DNA of 64,000 nucleotides from Amycolatopsis rifamycinica (GTDB lineage Bacteria; Actinomycetota; Actinomycetes; Mycobacteriales; Pseudonocardiaceae). Positions 14,275 through 22,803 of this stretch are shown piece by piece. The DNA is taken from contig NZ_JMQI01000064.1 of assembly GCF_000695625.1 (NCBI RefSeq), forward strand, positions 124,001 to 188,000, given 5' to 3'. The number at the start of each line of letters is the position of its first letter. The stretch's first letter is position 1. Position numbers and translations under genes: made by a program. Under the pieces are notes generated by a model. It was not told the DNA's origin and did not search any database. It saw nothing but the letters and a program-made list of their open reading frames with translations.

Positions 14275-16110
14275 ATGACTGATGTGGCCGGTCCGGAGTC
14301 AGTGCCGATCTCCGAGCTCGACCTCGCGGCGGAATTCCCCCAGGCGACGCGCGAGCAGTGGCAGGAGCTGGTCGCGGGCGTGCTGCGCAAGAGCGGGAAG
14401 CTGCCGGAGGACTTCGCGGGCGCCCCGGAGAGCAAGCTCGTCACGCGCACCTACGACGGGATCGAGATCCAGCCGTTGTACACGGCCGAGGACGTCCCGG
14501 GCGAGATCGGCTTCCCGGGCCTGCCGCCGTACGTGCGCGGAGCCCGTCCGGAGGGCCAGGTCACCACCGGCTGGGACGTCCGGGCCCGGTTCACCGGCGA
14601 CGACGCCCGCGCGGTCAACAAGGCGATCCTGGCCGACCTCGAAGGCGGCGTGACGTCGATCTGGCTCTCGGTGCCGCCGCCGGCCCTGGCCGACGCGCTG
14701 AACGAGGTCTACCTCGACCTGGCGCCGGTCGTCCTGGACGCCGGTGCCGAGTACGAGGCCGCCGCTTCCGCACTGCTGGCGCTGTTCGACGAGCGCGAGA
14801 TCCCGGCGAGCGAGGCCACCGCCGTGCTGGGCGCCGACCCGATCGGGCTGGCCGCCCGCTCCGGCTCCGCCGTGGCGCTGGAACCGGCCGCCGCGCTCGC
14901 GGCGCGTGTCGCCGGGAAGTACCCGAAAGTGCGGACGATCGTCGCCGACGGCCTGCCGTTCCACGAAGCCGGCGGCTCGGACGCCCAGGAACTGGGCGCC
15001 TTGGTCGCCGCCGGCGTCACCTACCTGCGTTCGCTGACCGACGCGGGGCTCGACGTCGAAGCCGCGGCCGGGCAGCTGGAGTTCCGGCTCGCCGCGACCG
15101 CCGACCAGTTCTCCACCATCGCGAAGCTGCGCGCGGCCCGCCGCCTGTGGGCCCGCGTCGCCGAGGTGTGCGGCTTCACCTCGCCCATGCGCCAGCACGC
15201 CGTGACGTCGCCGGCCATGCTGACCAGGCGCGATCCCTGGGTGAACATGCTGCGCACGACGGTGGCCTGCTTCGGCGCGGGCGTCGGCGGCGCGGACGCG
15301 GTCACCGTGCTGCCGTTCGACGCGGCGATCGGCCGTCCGGACGCCTTCTCCGCGCGGATCGCCCGCAACACCCACGCCGTGCTGCTGGAGGAGTCGAAGC
15401 TGGCCGGCGTGGCCGACCCGGCGGGCGGCTCCTGGTACGTCGAGAAGCTCACCGACGACCTCGCGCACGCGGCCTGGGCCGAGTTCACCGCCATCGAGGG
15501 TGAGGGCGGCCTGGTGCCTTCGCTGGCCTCCGGCGCGCTCGCCGGGCGGCTGGCGGCGACGTGGGAGAAGCGGGCGAAGCGGATCGCCACCCGGCGCGAC
15601 CCGCTCACCGGCGTCAGCGAGTTCCCGAACCTGGCCGAGAAGCCCGTCGTCAGAGCGCCCGCCGAGGCCACTGTGGAAGGCGGGCTGCCGCGGCACCGGT
15701 ACGCCGAAGGCTTCGAAGCCCTGCGGGACGCTTCGGACGCGTACCTCGCTTCGCACGGTGAGCGGCCCAAGATCTTCCTCGCGACGCTCGGCCCGGTCGC
15801 CGCGCACACCGCGCGGGCCGGGTTCGCCGCCAACCTGTTCCAGGCGGGCGGCATCGAAGCCGTCAACCCGGGCGCGACCGACGACCTGCCCGGCGCGTTC
15901 CGCGCGTCCGGCGCGCGCATCGCCTGCCTCTGCGGCACCGACGACGTCTACGCGGACCAGGCGGCCGAAGTCGCCGCGTCCCTCGGCGCCGAGTACGTCC
16001 TACTGGCGGGGAAAGGGTCGTACGACGGCGTGGACGGAAACGTCTTCGCCGGCTGCGACGCCCTGGAAGTCCTCGACGGCCTGCACGCCAAGCTGGGAGT
16101 CACGCGATGA
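14275..16110 (+). CDS. mutA: methylmalonyl-CoA mutase small subunit
   Basis: Beta chain of the heterodimeric mutase that interconverts (R)-methylmalonyl-CoA and succinyl-CoA. The 611-residue chain has the mutase barrel (roughly 40-430, including DGIEIQPLYTAEDVPG and the KLRAARRLWARV helix) and a C-terminal flavodoxin-like domain that lacks the DxHxxG cobalamin motif, as expected for the non-catalytic subunit. ATG 14275 follows TACCAT (14261-14266) by eight bases, a leaderless arrangement. Its stop overlaps the mutB start (ATGA, 16107-16110). The divergent kinase gene starts 124 bases upstream. No cobalamin riboswitch is visible in that gap. Confidence 0.95.
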   Translation: MTDVAGPESVPISELDLAAEFPQATREQWQELVAGVLRKSGKLPEDFAGAPESKLVTRTYDGIEIQPLYTAEDVPGEIGFPGLPPYVRGARPEGQVTTGWDVRARFTGDDARAVNKAILADLEGGVTSIWLSVPPPALADALNEVYLDLAPVVLDAGAEYEAAASALLALFDEREIPASEATAVLGADPIGLAARSGSAVALEPAAALAARVAGKYPKVRTIVADGLPFHEAGGSDAQELGALVAAGVTYLRSLTDAGLDVEAAAGQLEFRLAATADQFSTIAKLRAARRLWARVAEVCGFTSPMRQHAVTSPAMLTRRDPWVNMLRTTVACFGAGVGGADAVTVLPFDAAIGRPDAFSARIARNTHAVLLEESKLAGVADPAGGSWYVEKLTDDLAHAAWAEFTAIEGEGGLVPSLASGALAGRLAATWEKRAKRIATRRDPLTGVSEFPNLAEKPVVRAPAEATVEGGLPRHRYAEGFEALRDASDAYLASHGERPKIFLATLGPVAAHTARAGFAANLFQAGGIEAVNPGATDDLPGAFRASGARIACLCGTDDVYADQAAEVAASLGAEYVLLAGKGSYDGVDGNVFAGCDALEVLDGLHAKLGVTR

Positions 16111-18275
16111 GCATCCCGAACTTCGCCGGTCTCGACCTCGGCACGCCGGCGCCGGGTGACCGCGACACGTGGGCGCGCGCGGTGGAGAGCGCCACCGGCA
16201 AGGGCCCGGACGCCCTGGCCTGGGAAACGCCCGAAGGCATCGGCGTCAAGCCCGTCTACACCGCCGCCGACCTGTCCGGTGTGGACTTCCTCGGCACGTA
16301 CCCCGGCATCGCGCCCTTCCTGCGCGGGCCGTACCCGACGATGTACGTCAACCAGCCGTGGACCATCCGCCAGTACGCCGGGTTCTCCACCGCCGAGGAG
16401 TCCAACGCCTTCTACCGGCGCAACCTCGCCGCCGGGCAAAAGGGCCTCTCGGTCGCCTTCGACCTGGCCACCCACCGCGGCTACGACTCCGACCACCCGC
16501 GCGTGTCGGGTGACGTCGGCATGGCGGGCGTCGCGATCGACTCCATCTACGACATGCGCCAGCTCTTCGACGGCATCCCGCTCGACAAGATGTCGGTGTC
16601 GATGACGATGAACGGCGCGGTGCTGCCGGTGCTCGCGCTGTACGTCGTCGCGGCCGAGGAGCAGGGCGTCAAGCCCGAGCAGCTCGCGGGGACCATCCAG
16701 AACGACATCCTCAAGGAGTTCATGGTCCGCAACACCTACATCTACCCGCCGCAGCCGTCGATGCGGATCATCTCCGACATCTTCTCCTTCACTTCGCAGC
16801 ACATGCCGAAGTACAACTCGATCTCCATCTCCGGCTACCACATGCAGGAGGCGGGGGCGACCGCCGACCTCGAGCTGGCGTACACGCTGGCCGACGGCGT
16901 CGAGTACATCCGCGCCGGGGTCGACGCGGGCCTCGGGGTCGACAAGTTCGCGCCGCGGCTGTCGTTCTTCTGGGCGATCGGCATGAACTTCTTCATGGAG
17001 GTCGCGAAGCTGCGCGCGGCACGCCTGCTGTGGGCGAAGCTCGTGAAGGGCTTCAACCCCCAGTCGTCGAAGTCGCTTTCGCTGCGGACGCACTCCCAGA
17101 CGTCCGGCTGGTCGCTGACCGCGCAGGACGTCTACAACAACGTCGTCCGGACGTGCGTCGAGGCGATGGCCGCGACCCAGGGGCACACGCAGTCGCTGCA
17201 CACGAACGCCCTCGACGAGGCCCTCGCCCTGCCGACGGACTTCTCCGCGCGGATCGCCCGCAACACCCAGCTGCTGCTGCAGCAGGAGTCCGGCACCACG
17301 CGCGTGATCGACCCGTGGGGCGGCAGCGCGTTCGTGGAGAAGCTGACCTACGACCTCGCGCGCAAGGCGTGGGGCCACATCACCGAGGTCGAGCAGGCCG
17401 GCGGCATGGCGCGCGCGATCGACGCCGGAATTCCCAAGCTGCGCATCGAGGAAGCCGCCGCGCGCACCCAGGCGCGCATCGACTCCGGGCGGCAGCCGGT
17501 GATCGGCGTCAACAAGTACCAGGTCACCGCCGACGAAGAGATCGACGTCCTCAAGGTCGACAACGCCGGCGTCCGCGCCCAGCAGCTGGAGAAGCTGCGG
17601 CGGCTGCGGTCCGAACGCGACTCCGCGGCCACCGAGGATGCGCTGCGGCGGCTCACCGAGGGCGCCGGCAACGGCGGCAACCTCTTGGAGCTGGCCATCG
17701 ACGCGGCCCGCGCGAAGGCGACCGTCGGCGAGATCTCCGACGCGCTCGAGAAGATCTGGGGCCGGCACGCCGGCCAGATCCGGACCATCTCGGGGGTGTA
17801 CCGCGAGGAGGTGGGGAAGACGCAGAACGTCGAAAAGGCCCGTCAGCTGGTTGAAGAGTTTGCCGCGGAGGAGGGCCGCCGCCCGCGGATCCTCGTCGCG
17901 AAGATGGGCCAGGACGGCCACGACCGCGGCCAGAAGGTGATCGCCACCGGCTTCGCCGACCTCGGCTTCGACGTCGACGTCGGCCCGCTGTTCTCCACCC
18001 CGGCCGAGGTGGCGCGGCAGGCGATCGAGGCGGACGTGCACGTCGTCGGCGTCTCGTCGCTGGCCGCCGGGCACCTCTCGCTGGTGCCCGCGCTGCGGCA
18101 CGAGCTCGCCGAGCTCGGCCGCGAGGACATCATGGTCGTCGTCGGCGGGGTCATCCCGCCGCAGGACTACCCGGCGCTGCGCGAGGCCGGTGCCGCGGCG
18201 ATCTTCGGGCCCGGCACGGTGCTCGCGGACGCGGCCATCGACCTGCTCGGGCAGCTGTCGGCGCAGGAGTCCTGA
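16107..18275 (+). CDS. mutB: methylmalonyl-CoA mutase large (catalytic) subunit
   Basis: Catalytic alpha chain (722 aa) using adenosylcobalamin to rearrange methylmalonyl-CoA to succinyl-CoA, linking propionyl-CoA from odd-chain acids, Val, Ile or polyketide precursors to the TCA cycle. The barrel carries YPTMYVNQPWTIRQYAGF and the substrate loop RTHSQTSGWSLT; the C-terminal domain has KMGQDGHDRGQKV, whose His is the lower cobalt ligand. Translationally coupled to mutA by ATGA and followed three bases after its stop by the MeaB GTPase gene, forming the standard three-gene operon. Confidence 0.97.
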   Translation: MSIPNFAGLDLGTPAPGDRDTWARAVESATGKGPDALAWETPEGIGVKPVYTAADLSGVDFLGTYPGIAPFLRGPYPTMYVNQPWTIRQYAGFSTAEESNAFYRRNLAAGQKGLSVAFDLATHRGYDSDHPRVSGDVGMAGVAIDSIYDMRQLFDGIPLDKMSVSMTMNGAVLPVLALYVVAAEEQGVKPEQLAGTIQNDILKEFMVRNTYIYPPQPSMRIISDIFSFTSQHMPKYNSISISGYHMQEAGATADLELAYTLADGVEYIRAGVDAGLGVDKFAPRLSFFWAIGMNFFMEVAKLRAARLLWAKLVKGFNPQSSKSLSLRTHSQTSGWSLTAQDVYNNVVRTCVEAMAATQGHTQSLHTNALDEALALPTDFSARIARNTQLLLQQESGTTRVIDPWGGSAFVEKLTYDLARKAWGHITEVEQAGGMARAIDAGIPKLRIEEAAARTQARIDSGRQPVIGVNKYQVTADEEIDVLKVDNAGVRAQQLEKLRRLRSERDSAATEDALRRLTEGAGNGGNLLELAIDAARAKATVGEISDALEKIWGRHAGQIRTISGVYREEVGKTQNVEKARQLVEEFAAEEGRRPRILVAKMGQDGHDRGQKVIATGFADLGFDVDVGPLFSTPAEVARQAIEADVHVVGVSSLAAGHLSLVPALRHELAELGREDIMVVVGGVIPPQDYPALREAGAAAIFGPGTVLADAAIDLLGQLSAQES

Positions 18276-18278
18276 CCC

Positions 18279-19262
18279 TTGCCGCGGAAGATCGACGTCA
18301 CCGCCTACGCCAAGGGGGTCCTGGCGGGCGACCGCGGGACGCTGTCGAAGGCGATCACGCTGGTCGAGTCCCAGCGGGAGGACCACCGCGCGCTGGCGCA
18401 GGAGCTGCTGGTCGAGCTGCTGCCGTCGGCCGGCGGTGCGCAGCGCGTCGGCATCACCGGCGTCCCCGGGGTCGGCAAGTCGACATTCATCGACCAGCTG
18501 GGCAGCGACCTGACCGCGGCGGGGCGCCGGGTGGCCGTGCTGGCCGTCGACCCGTCGTCGACGCGGACCGGCGGATCGATCCTCGGCGACAAGACCCGGA
18601 TGGCGCGGCTGGCCGTCGACCCGCGGGCGTTCATCCGGCCGTCCCCGACGTCCGGGACGCTCGGCGGCGTCGCGCGGGCGACCCGCGAGACGATCGTGCT
18701 GATGGAGGCGGCCGGCTACGACGTCGTGCTGGTCGAGACCGTCGGGGTCGGACAGTCCGAAGTGACCGTCGCGAACATGGTGGACTGCTTCCTGTTCCTG
18801 ACGCTGGCCCGCACCGGCGACCAGCTCCAGGGCATCAAGAAGGGCGTGCTGGAGCTCGCCGACGTCATCGCCGTCAACAAGGCCGACGGCGACCACGAGC
18901 GGGACGCCCGGCGGGCCGCGCGGGAGCTGGCGGGCGCCCTGCGGATGATCTACGGGCCCGACGCGTCGTGGACGCCGCCGGTGCTGACCTGCAGCGGCCT
19001 GCACAACCTGCGGCTCGACGAGGTCTGGGGCGCGATCGAGCGGCACCGCGAGACGCTCACGGCGTCCGGCGAACTCGACGCCCGGCGGCGGCAGCAGCAG
19101 GTCGACTGGACCTGGGCGATGGTCCGCGAACAGCTGCTGGGTCGGCTGGCGGCGCATCCGGACGTGCGAACGGTCGTTCCCGACGTCGAACGGGCGGTGC
19201 GCGACGGTGAGCTGACGGCTACCCTCGGTGCACAGCGGATCCTCGACGCGTTCGGTGGCTGA
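18279..19262 (+). CDS. meaB: MeaB/ArgK-family GTPase, mutase chaperone
   Basis: A 327-residue G3E-family GTPase that protects and reloads methylmalonyl-CoA mutase with intact cobalamin. Walker A GVPGVGKST lies at about residues 62-70, switch region VDPSSTRTGGSILGDKTRM follows, then ETVGVGQSE and the base-recognition NKADG. The start is TTG 18279, three bases after mutB, with no better in-frame start nearby. Position directly after mutAB fixes the assignment as MeaB rather than a general arginine-kinase-named ArgK. Confidence 0.94.
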   Translation: MPRKIDVTAYAKGVLAGDRGTLSKAITLVESQREDHRALAQELLVELLPSAGGAQRVGITGVPGVGKSTFIDQLGSDLTAAGRRVAVLAVDPSSTRTGGSILGDKTRMARLAVDPRAFIRPSPTSGTLGGVARATRETIVLMEAAGYDVVLVETVGVGQSEVTVANMVDCFLFLTLARTGDQLQGIKKGVLELADVIAVNKADGDHERDARRAARELAGALRMIYGPDASWTPPVLTCSGLHNLRLDEVWGAIERHRETLTASGELDARRRQQQVDWTWAMVREQLLGRLAAHPDVRTVVPDVERAVRDGELTATLGAQRILDAFGG

Positions 19263-19311
19263 CGGACGCCCGGTCCGTCGGCAGAATGCCTGGTCGTGGC
19301 GAAAGGATGAC

Positions 19312-19623
19312 ATGGCGAAACTGCGGGGTCTGGTCCTGGTCGGCCTGCTCGGGGCGGTGCTGTTCACCGCGTCGCCGGCACTGGCGCTGGCCGGGCCGGT
19401 GCGTCCGGCGGCCGTCACGGTGAACGTGGCGCACGCCGCTCCGGTGCTTCTCCCGGCGCAGACGACCGTCAACCCGGGCCCGGTCCTCGACCCGGCCCAG
19501 ACGGACCGGGCGAACACCGAAAAGACCAAGAACAAGCTGATCGCGGGCCTGCTCGCGGTCGCTTTGCTCGGCATCGTGATCTGGGGGCGCAAGATCCGTT
19601 CGAAGCGGGCCAAGGGGTCCTGA
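19312..19623 (+). CDS. small secreted or membrane-anchored protein
   Basis: A 103-residue protein with a signal-like N-terminus (LRGLVLVGLLGAVLFTASPA, then ALALAGP), a short Pro/Val-rich middle and a C-terminal hydrophobic helix (LIAGLLAVALLGIVIWG) ending in basic KIRSKRAKG. This is the layout of a small protein anchored with its middle outside the cell. ATG 19312 is supported by AAAGGA. It follows meaB by 49 bases but has no evident link to the mutase. A T-tailed terminator follows at 19674. Function unknown. Confidence 0.72.
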   Translation: MAKLRGLVLVGLLGAVLFTASPALALAGPVRPAAVTVNVAHAAPVLLPAQTTVNPGPVLDPAQTDRANTEKTKNKLIAGLLAVALLGIVIWGRKIRSKRAKGS

Positions 19624-19673
19624 GGTTTTCGGCTTTGCCGAACTGAGCACACCGTTCAACGCAGATCCGGTAC

Positions 19674-19696
19674 CGGCCGTCTAGGACGGCCGTTTT
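19674..19696 (+). terminator. intrinsic terminator after the small membrane protein
   Basis: Perfect 8-bp stem CGGCCGTC / GACGGCCG (19674-19681, 19685-19692), loop TAG, followed by TTTT. It closes the mutAB-meaB-side transcription unit before the M20 gene. Confidence 0.75.
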
Positions 19697-19819
19697 CGAG
19701 GCGCGGCTTGCCGCCTGCATGGTGCACGATCGTCTGCAAATGCGTACGACAGATCGATCGGCACGACGCGTGACCCCAGCCGCTGCGCGGGTTACCCGTG
19801 TTGCGGGAGGAGGTGCGGC

Positions 19820-21121
19820 GTGACGGTGCTCGACTCACGGCCGGACGTTCCAGGCGACCCCCAAGGGCGCATCATCAACCCCATGGAGGGGTCCGAGGCG
19901 CTCATTTCCGAAGCGGGCGTAAGCATGGCTCCCGTGGAGGACCTTGGTGCGGGCCGCGGCCCGTTCTGGCTGGACGACTGGCTGCGCGCCAACGCCACCG
20001 ACGTGCTGGCCTGGCGGCGGCACATCCACGCGCACCCGGAGCTGTCCCGGCACGAGTTCGCGACCACGGAGCTGGTGGTCACGCTGCTCCGCTCGGTCGG
20101 GCTCAAGCCGTGGGTGCTGCCGGGCGGCACGGGCGTCGTCTGCGACATCGGCAGTGGTGAGCGGTGCGTGGCGCTGCGCGCGGACATGGACGCGCTGCCG
20201 CTGACGGAGGCGACCGGCTTGCCCTACGCGTCGACGACCGAGGGCGCGGCCCACATGTGCGGCCACGACGCCCACACGGCCATCCTGCTGGGCGCGGCCC
20301 GCGCGCTGGCCGGCGCGCCGGAGCTGCCCGGCCGCGTCCGGCTGATCTTCCAGCCTGCCGAGGAGGTCATGCCCGGCGGCGCGCTGGACATGATCGCGGC
20401 GGGCGCGCTGGACGGCGTCGAGCGGATCTACGGCCTGCACGTCGACCCGCGGCTCGAGGTGGGCCGCGTCGGGATGCGCGTCGGCGCTCTGACGTCGGCC
20501 GCGGACCTGATCGAGCTGCGCCTGACGTCGCCGGGCGGCCACACGTCCCGGCCGCACCTGACGGCGGACCTGGTCCACGCGCTGGGCACGGTGATCACGT
20601 CCCTGCCCGCGGTGCTCTCCCGCCGCGTCGACCCGCGGTCCGGCACGATCCTGGTCTGGGGAGCGGTCCACGCGGGCCAGGCGGCCAACGCCGTCCCGCA
20701 GGACGGCGTCCTGCGCGGCACCCTGCGGACGGCCGACCACGAGGTCTGGACGGCCCTGGAGCCGCTGGTGGCGGCCTCGGTGGAGTCCCTGCTGGCGCCG
20801 ACCGGCGTCGGCTTCCACCTGGACTACCGCCGCGGCGTCCCGCCGGTGGTCTCGGACCCGGAGTCGACGGCCCTGATGCGCGCGGGCACCGAAGCGGCCC
20901 TCGGCGAGGGCGCGGTGGCCCCGACGGAGCAGTCCTCCGGCGGCGAGGACTTCGGCTGGTACCTGGAGCACGTCCAGGGAGCCTTCGCCCGCCTCGGCGT
21001 CTGGCCCGGCCCGCCGGCCCCCCAATCGGACATCCACCGCCCCACGTTCGTCCTCGACGAGCGGTCCCTCCTCTGCGGAGTCCGAACCCTCGTCCACACC
21101 GCCCTAACCACCCTCGCCTGA
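19820..21121 (+). CDS. M20-family amidohydrolase
   Basis: A 433-residue zinc peptidase/amidohydrolase of the hippurate hydrolase/AmiA type that removes an acyl group from an N-acylated amino acid or similar compound in the cytoplasm. RADMDALP, HMCGHDAH and FQPAEE provide the metal ligands and catalytic Glu; SPGGHTSRPH belongs to the dimerisation domain. GTG 19820 has GGAGGAGG upstream; the first 50 residues are not conserved in the family, so a later start (for example ATG 19883 or 19925) is possible. Mycobacteria have paired amiA/amiB genes at the equivalent place; only one is seen here. Confidence 0.88.
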   Translation: MTVLDSRPDVPGDPQGRIINPMEGSEALISEAGVSMAPVEDLGAGRGPFWLDDWLRANATDVLAWRRHIHAHPELSRHEFATTELVVTLLRSVGLKPWVLPGGTGVVCDIGSGERCVALRADMDALPLTEATGLPYASTTEGAAHMCGHDAHTAILLGAARALAGAPELPGRVRLIFQPAEEVMPGGALDMIAAGALDGVERIYGLHVDPRLEVGRVGMRVGALTSAADLIELRLTSPGGHTSRPHLTADLVHALGTVITSLPAVLSRRVDPRSGTILVWGAVHAGQAANAVPQDGVLRGTLRTADHEVWTALEPLVAASVESLLAPTGVGFHLDYRRGVPPVVSDPESTALMRAGTEAALGEGAVAPTEQSSGGEDFGWYLEHVQGAFARLGVWPGPPAPQSDIHRPTFVLDERSLLCGVRTLVHTALTTLA

Positions 21122-21122
21122 C

Positions 21123-21164
21123 GAGTTCCGTCTCCAATCACGCGAGTTACGTCCCCAAGCACGC
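21123..21164 (+). repeat. two tandem 21-bp repeats (left array)
   Basis: Two direct copies of a 21-bp unit (21123-21143 and 21144-21164; shared pattern GAGTT-N-CGTC-Y-CCAA-K-CACGC), followed by the first bases of a third. Three copies in the opposite orientation lie at 22164-22226, so the arrays bracket the DUF559 gene as inverted repeats. Confidence 0.85.
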
Positions 21165-21187
21165 GAGTGCGGAGTTGCACACACAAG

Positions 21188-21216
21188 TTATCCACAGGTT
21201 CGACAAGTTATCCACA
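21188..21216 (+). promoter_or_regulatory. two perfect DnaA boxes
   Basis: TTATCCACA occurs at 21188-21196 and 21208-21216 within a 20-bp direct repeat (ACAAGTTATCCACAG). Perfect tandem boxes are expected at replication origins or DnaA-titrating sites; here they lie upstream of the DUF559 gene and no other origin feature is present. Confidence 0.7.
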
Positions 21217-21220
21217 GTCT

Positions 21221-21263
21221 GAGAATGAGGTCCTTCCCTTGATCGGCGAAGGGCCTCATTCTC
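21221..21263 (+). terminator. 16-bp hairpin before the DUF559 gene
   Basis: GAGAATGAGGTCCTTC (21221-21236) pairs with GAAGGGCCTCATTCTC (21248-21263) with one G-U, loop 11 bases. It ends six bases before the GTG at 21270. It may terminate transcription from the M20 gene or lie in the leader of the next gene. Confidence 0.55.
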
Positions 21264-21269
21264 GATTGT

Positions 21270-22160
21270 GTGATCACTTGGGGAGGACAACACGGTGCTG
21301 TCTCGCGTCGCGAAGCTGACGCGGTTTTGGGACGCCGAGCCGTACTCGAGGGGCTCGCGACGGGAGTCCTCGCGCAGCCGTGGCGCGGCGTTGTCATCCA
21401 CGCCGCTGATGCGCTGAATCTCGCGACCCGGGCTCAGGCCGCGCTGATCGCGGTGGGTCCGCCCGCGGCTTTGTCGGGAGCTACTTCCCTTGCGCTGCAT
21501 GGGATTTCAGCTGTCGAAGAGTCCACCGTGCACGTCACCGTGCCCTATGCCCGACGGGTCGAGTCGAGGCCCGGACTGACCATCCATCGAGCCGAATTCA
21601 CCGAGTGCGATGTGGTCGAACTCGACGGACTTGCGGTGTTTTCGCTCAATCTCGCCCTCGCCGATTTCCTCTGCGACGGAGGCAAGCGAACCGCGTTCGC
21701 CGCCCTCGACGAGGCTCTGCGAGGCCTGCTTCCCGATCACGGCCTGAGGCTCCGGGAGAACGTCCGTGACCGCATCCTGGACCGCCGAAGCAAGCGAGGT
21801 ATCCACAGGGCGCAGATGCTCCTGGCACTCGCGACCGGGAAGGCGGAATCGCCGCCCGAAAGCATCCTTCGGCTGATCGTGGTCGAAGCCGGGTTGCCGG
21901 TCCCGGAGCCGCAATACGAGATCACCGCCATCGACGGTCGCAAGCTCTACGTGCTCGACATGGCTTGGCCGGCGCTGCGCATCGCGCTGGAGTACGACGG
22001 CTTCGCGGCTCACGAGGAGCGGCGTGATCACGATGCCGAGCGCGACCAGCGGCTGGCAGGCCGAGGATGGGTCACCATCCGGGCGACGGCGGCCGATCTC
22101 CGAGATCCCAGCCGGCTGCTGGCCGAGCTCCAGACACACTTCAGGCGACGAGCGGCGTAA
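21270..22160 (+). CDS. DUF559/AbiEi-like protein with endonuclease-type domain
   Basis: A 296-residue protein. The N-terminus (AVSRREADAVLGRRAVLEGL) resembles the winged helix of AbiEi-type antitoxin domains, and the C-terminal 90 residues look like a Vsr/PD-(D/E)XK nuclease core: ESPPESILR, VLDMAWP and ALEYDGFAAH in order. Family members are multi-copy in actinobacteria and of unproven function. GTG 21270 keeps the full N-terminal domain but has no ribosome site; the good GGGGAGGA site at 21280 leads to GTG 21295 in another frame that stops after 42 codons. Base composition is lower in GC than its neighbours and inverted 21-bp arrays flank it, consistent with a mobile cargo gene. Confidence 0.7.
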   Translation: MITWGGQHGAVSRREADAVLGRRAVLEGLATGVLAQPWRGVVIHAADALNLATRAQAALIAVGPPAALSGATSLALHGISAVEESTVHVTVPYARRVESRPGLTIHRAEFTECDVVELDGLAVFSLNLALADFLCDGGKRTAFAALDEALRGLLPDHGLRLRENVRDRILDRRSKRGIHRAQMLLALATGKAESPPESILRLIVVEAGLPVPEPQYEITAIDGRKLYVLDMAWPALRIALEYDGFAAHEERRDHDAERDQRLAGRGWVTIRATAADLRDPSRLLAELQTHFRRRAA

Positions 22161-22163
22161 CTC

Positions 22164-22226
22164 GCGTGATCGAGGCCGTCACCCGCGTGATTGGAGACGT
22201 GACTCGCGTGATTGAAGACGGAACTC
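22164..22226 (-). repeat. three tandem 21-bp repeats (right array)
   Basis: Units at 22164-22184, 22185-22205 and 22206-22226, each starting GCGTGAT and reading as the reverse complement of the left array. The last unit runs into the stop codon of the convergent cyclotransferase gene (22225-22227). Confidence 0.85.
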
Positions 22227-22677
22227 AGCCGGTGATGCCGGAGCAGGGGCGGGTTCGGAGGTCGTCGACGTAGTCCGCCGGGGCGCCGGCGGCTTCGGCT
22301 GCGTCGGCGAGGACGCCGAGGTAGCGGGCGGACGGGAGGCCGCCTTCGTAGGCGTCCAGGACGTACAGCCAGGCCAGGACCGAGCCGTCCATTGTCTGGA
22401 CCCGCAGGCGGATCTTCGAATGGATGCCCAGCTCACCGCCTTCCCAGCGGTCCAGGCCCGTCTCGTCCAGCGGGGTCACGTCGTAGAGGACGACGAAGAC
22501 CCGTGAGCCCGGGTCCTCGACGATCGTGGCCAGGGCACCTTCCCAGCCGAGGTCCTCGCCGCCGAAGGTCAGGCGCCAGCCCTCCAGCCAGCCGGTGCCG
22601 GCCATCGGAGAGTGCGGCGCGCGCTCCAGCATCTGGGCGGGCTCCATGTTCGATCCGTACGCGGCATACAACGGCAC
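22225..22677 (-). CDS. gamma-glutamylcyclotransferase-like (AIG2) protein
   Basis: A 150-residue protein with the family's opening strand and loop LYAAYGSNM (residues 3-11), which binds the gamma-glutamyl moiety, and DRWEGGELGIHSK with a candidate catalytic acid, so it may cleave gamma-glutamyl amines to 5-oxoproline. ATG 22677 is the only sensible start. It is divergent from the LpdA-type flavoprotein, 126 bases away, matching the mycobacterial Rv3304-lpdA pairing as I recall it. Its 3' end overlaps the 21-bp repeat array. Confidence 0.8.
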   Translation of the reverse strand: MPLYAAYGSNMEPAQMLERAPHSPMAGTGWLEGWRLTFGGEDLGWEGALATIVEDPGSRVFVVLYDVTPLDETGLDRWEGGELGIHSKIRLRVQTMDGSVLAWLYVLDAYEGGLPSARYLGVLADAAEAAGAPADYVDDLRTRPCSGITG

Positions 22678-22803
22678 GCCGACAGCGTAGCGATACCTTC
22701 CTCACCCGAGTGGACGCACTCGCCGTGTTCGCCCACTTCAGTGTCTGGTCACCTTCGCCGCGTACGGTGAGAGCACCGCACGGACTGCCAGAGGAGGACC
22801 CAG

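Noticed and set aside
15948..19652. Very long open frame (over 1,200 codons) antisense to mutA-mutB-meaB
   Set aside because: Arg/Ala/Gly/Val-rich with no domain, antisense to three clear enzymes; a product of GC-rich third positions.
21295..21423. Alternative start of the DUF559 region at GTG 21295 with a good ribosome site
   Set aside because: The frame ends after 42 codons and lacks family sequence; a frameshift is possible but the other frame encodes the complete N-terminal domain.
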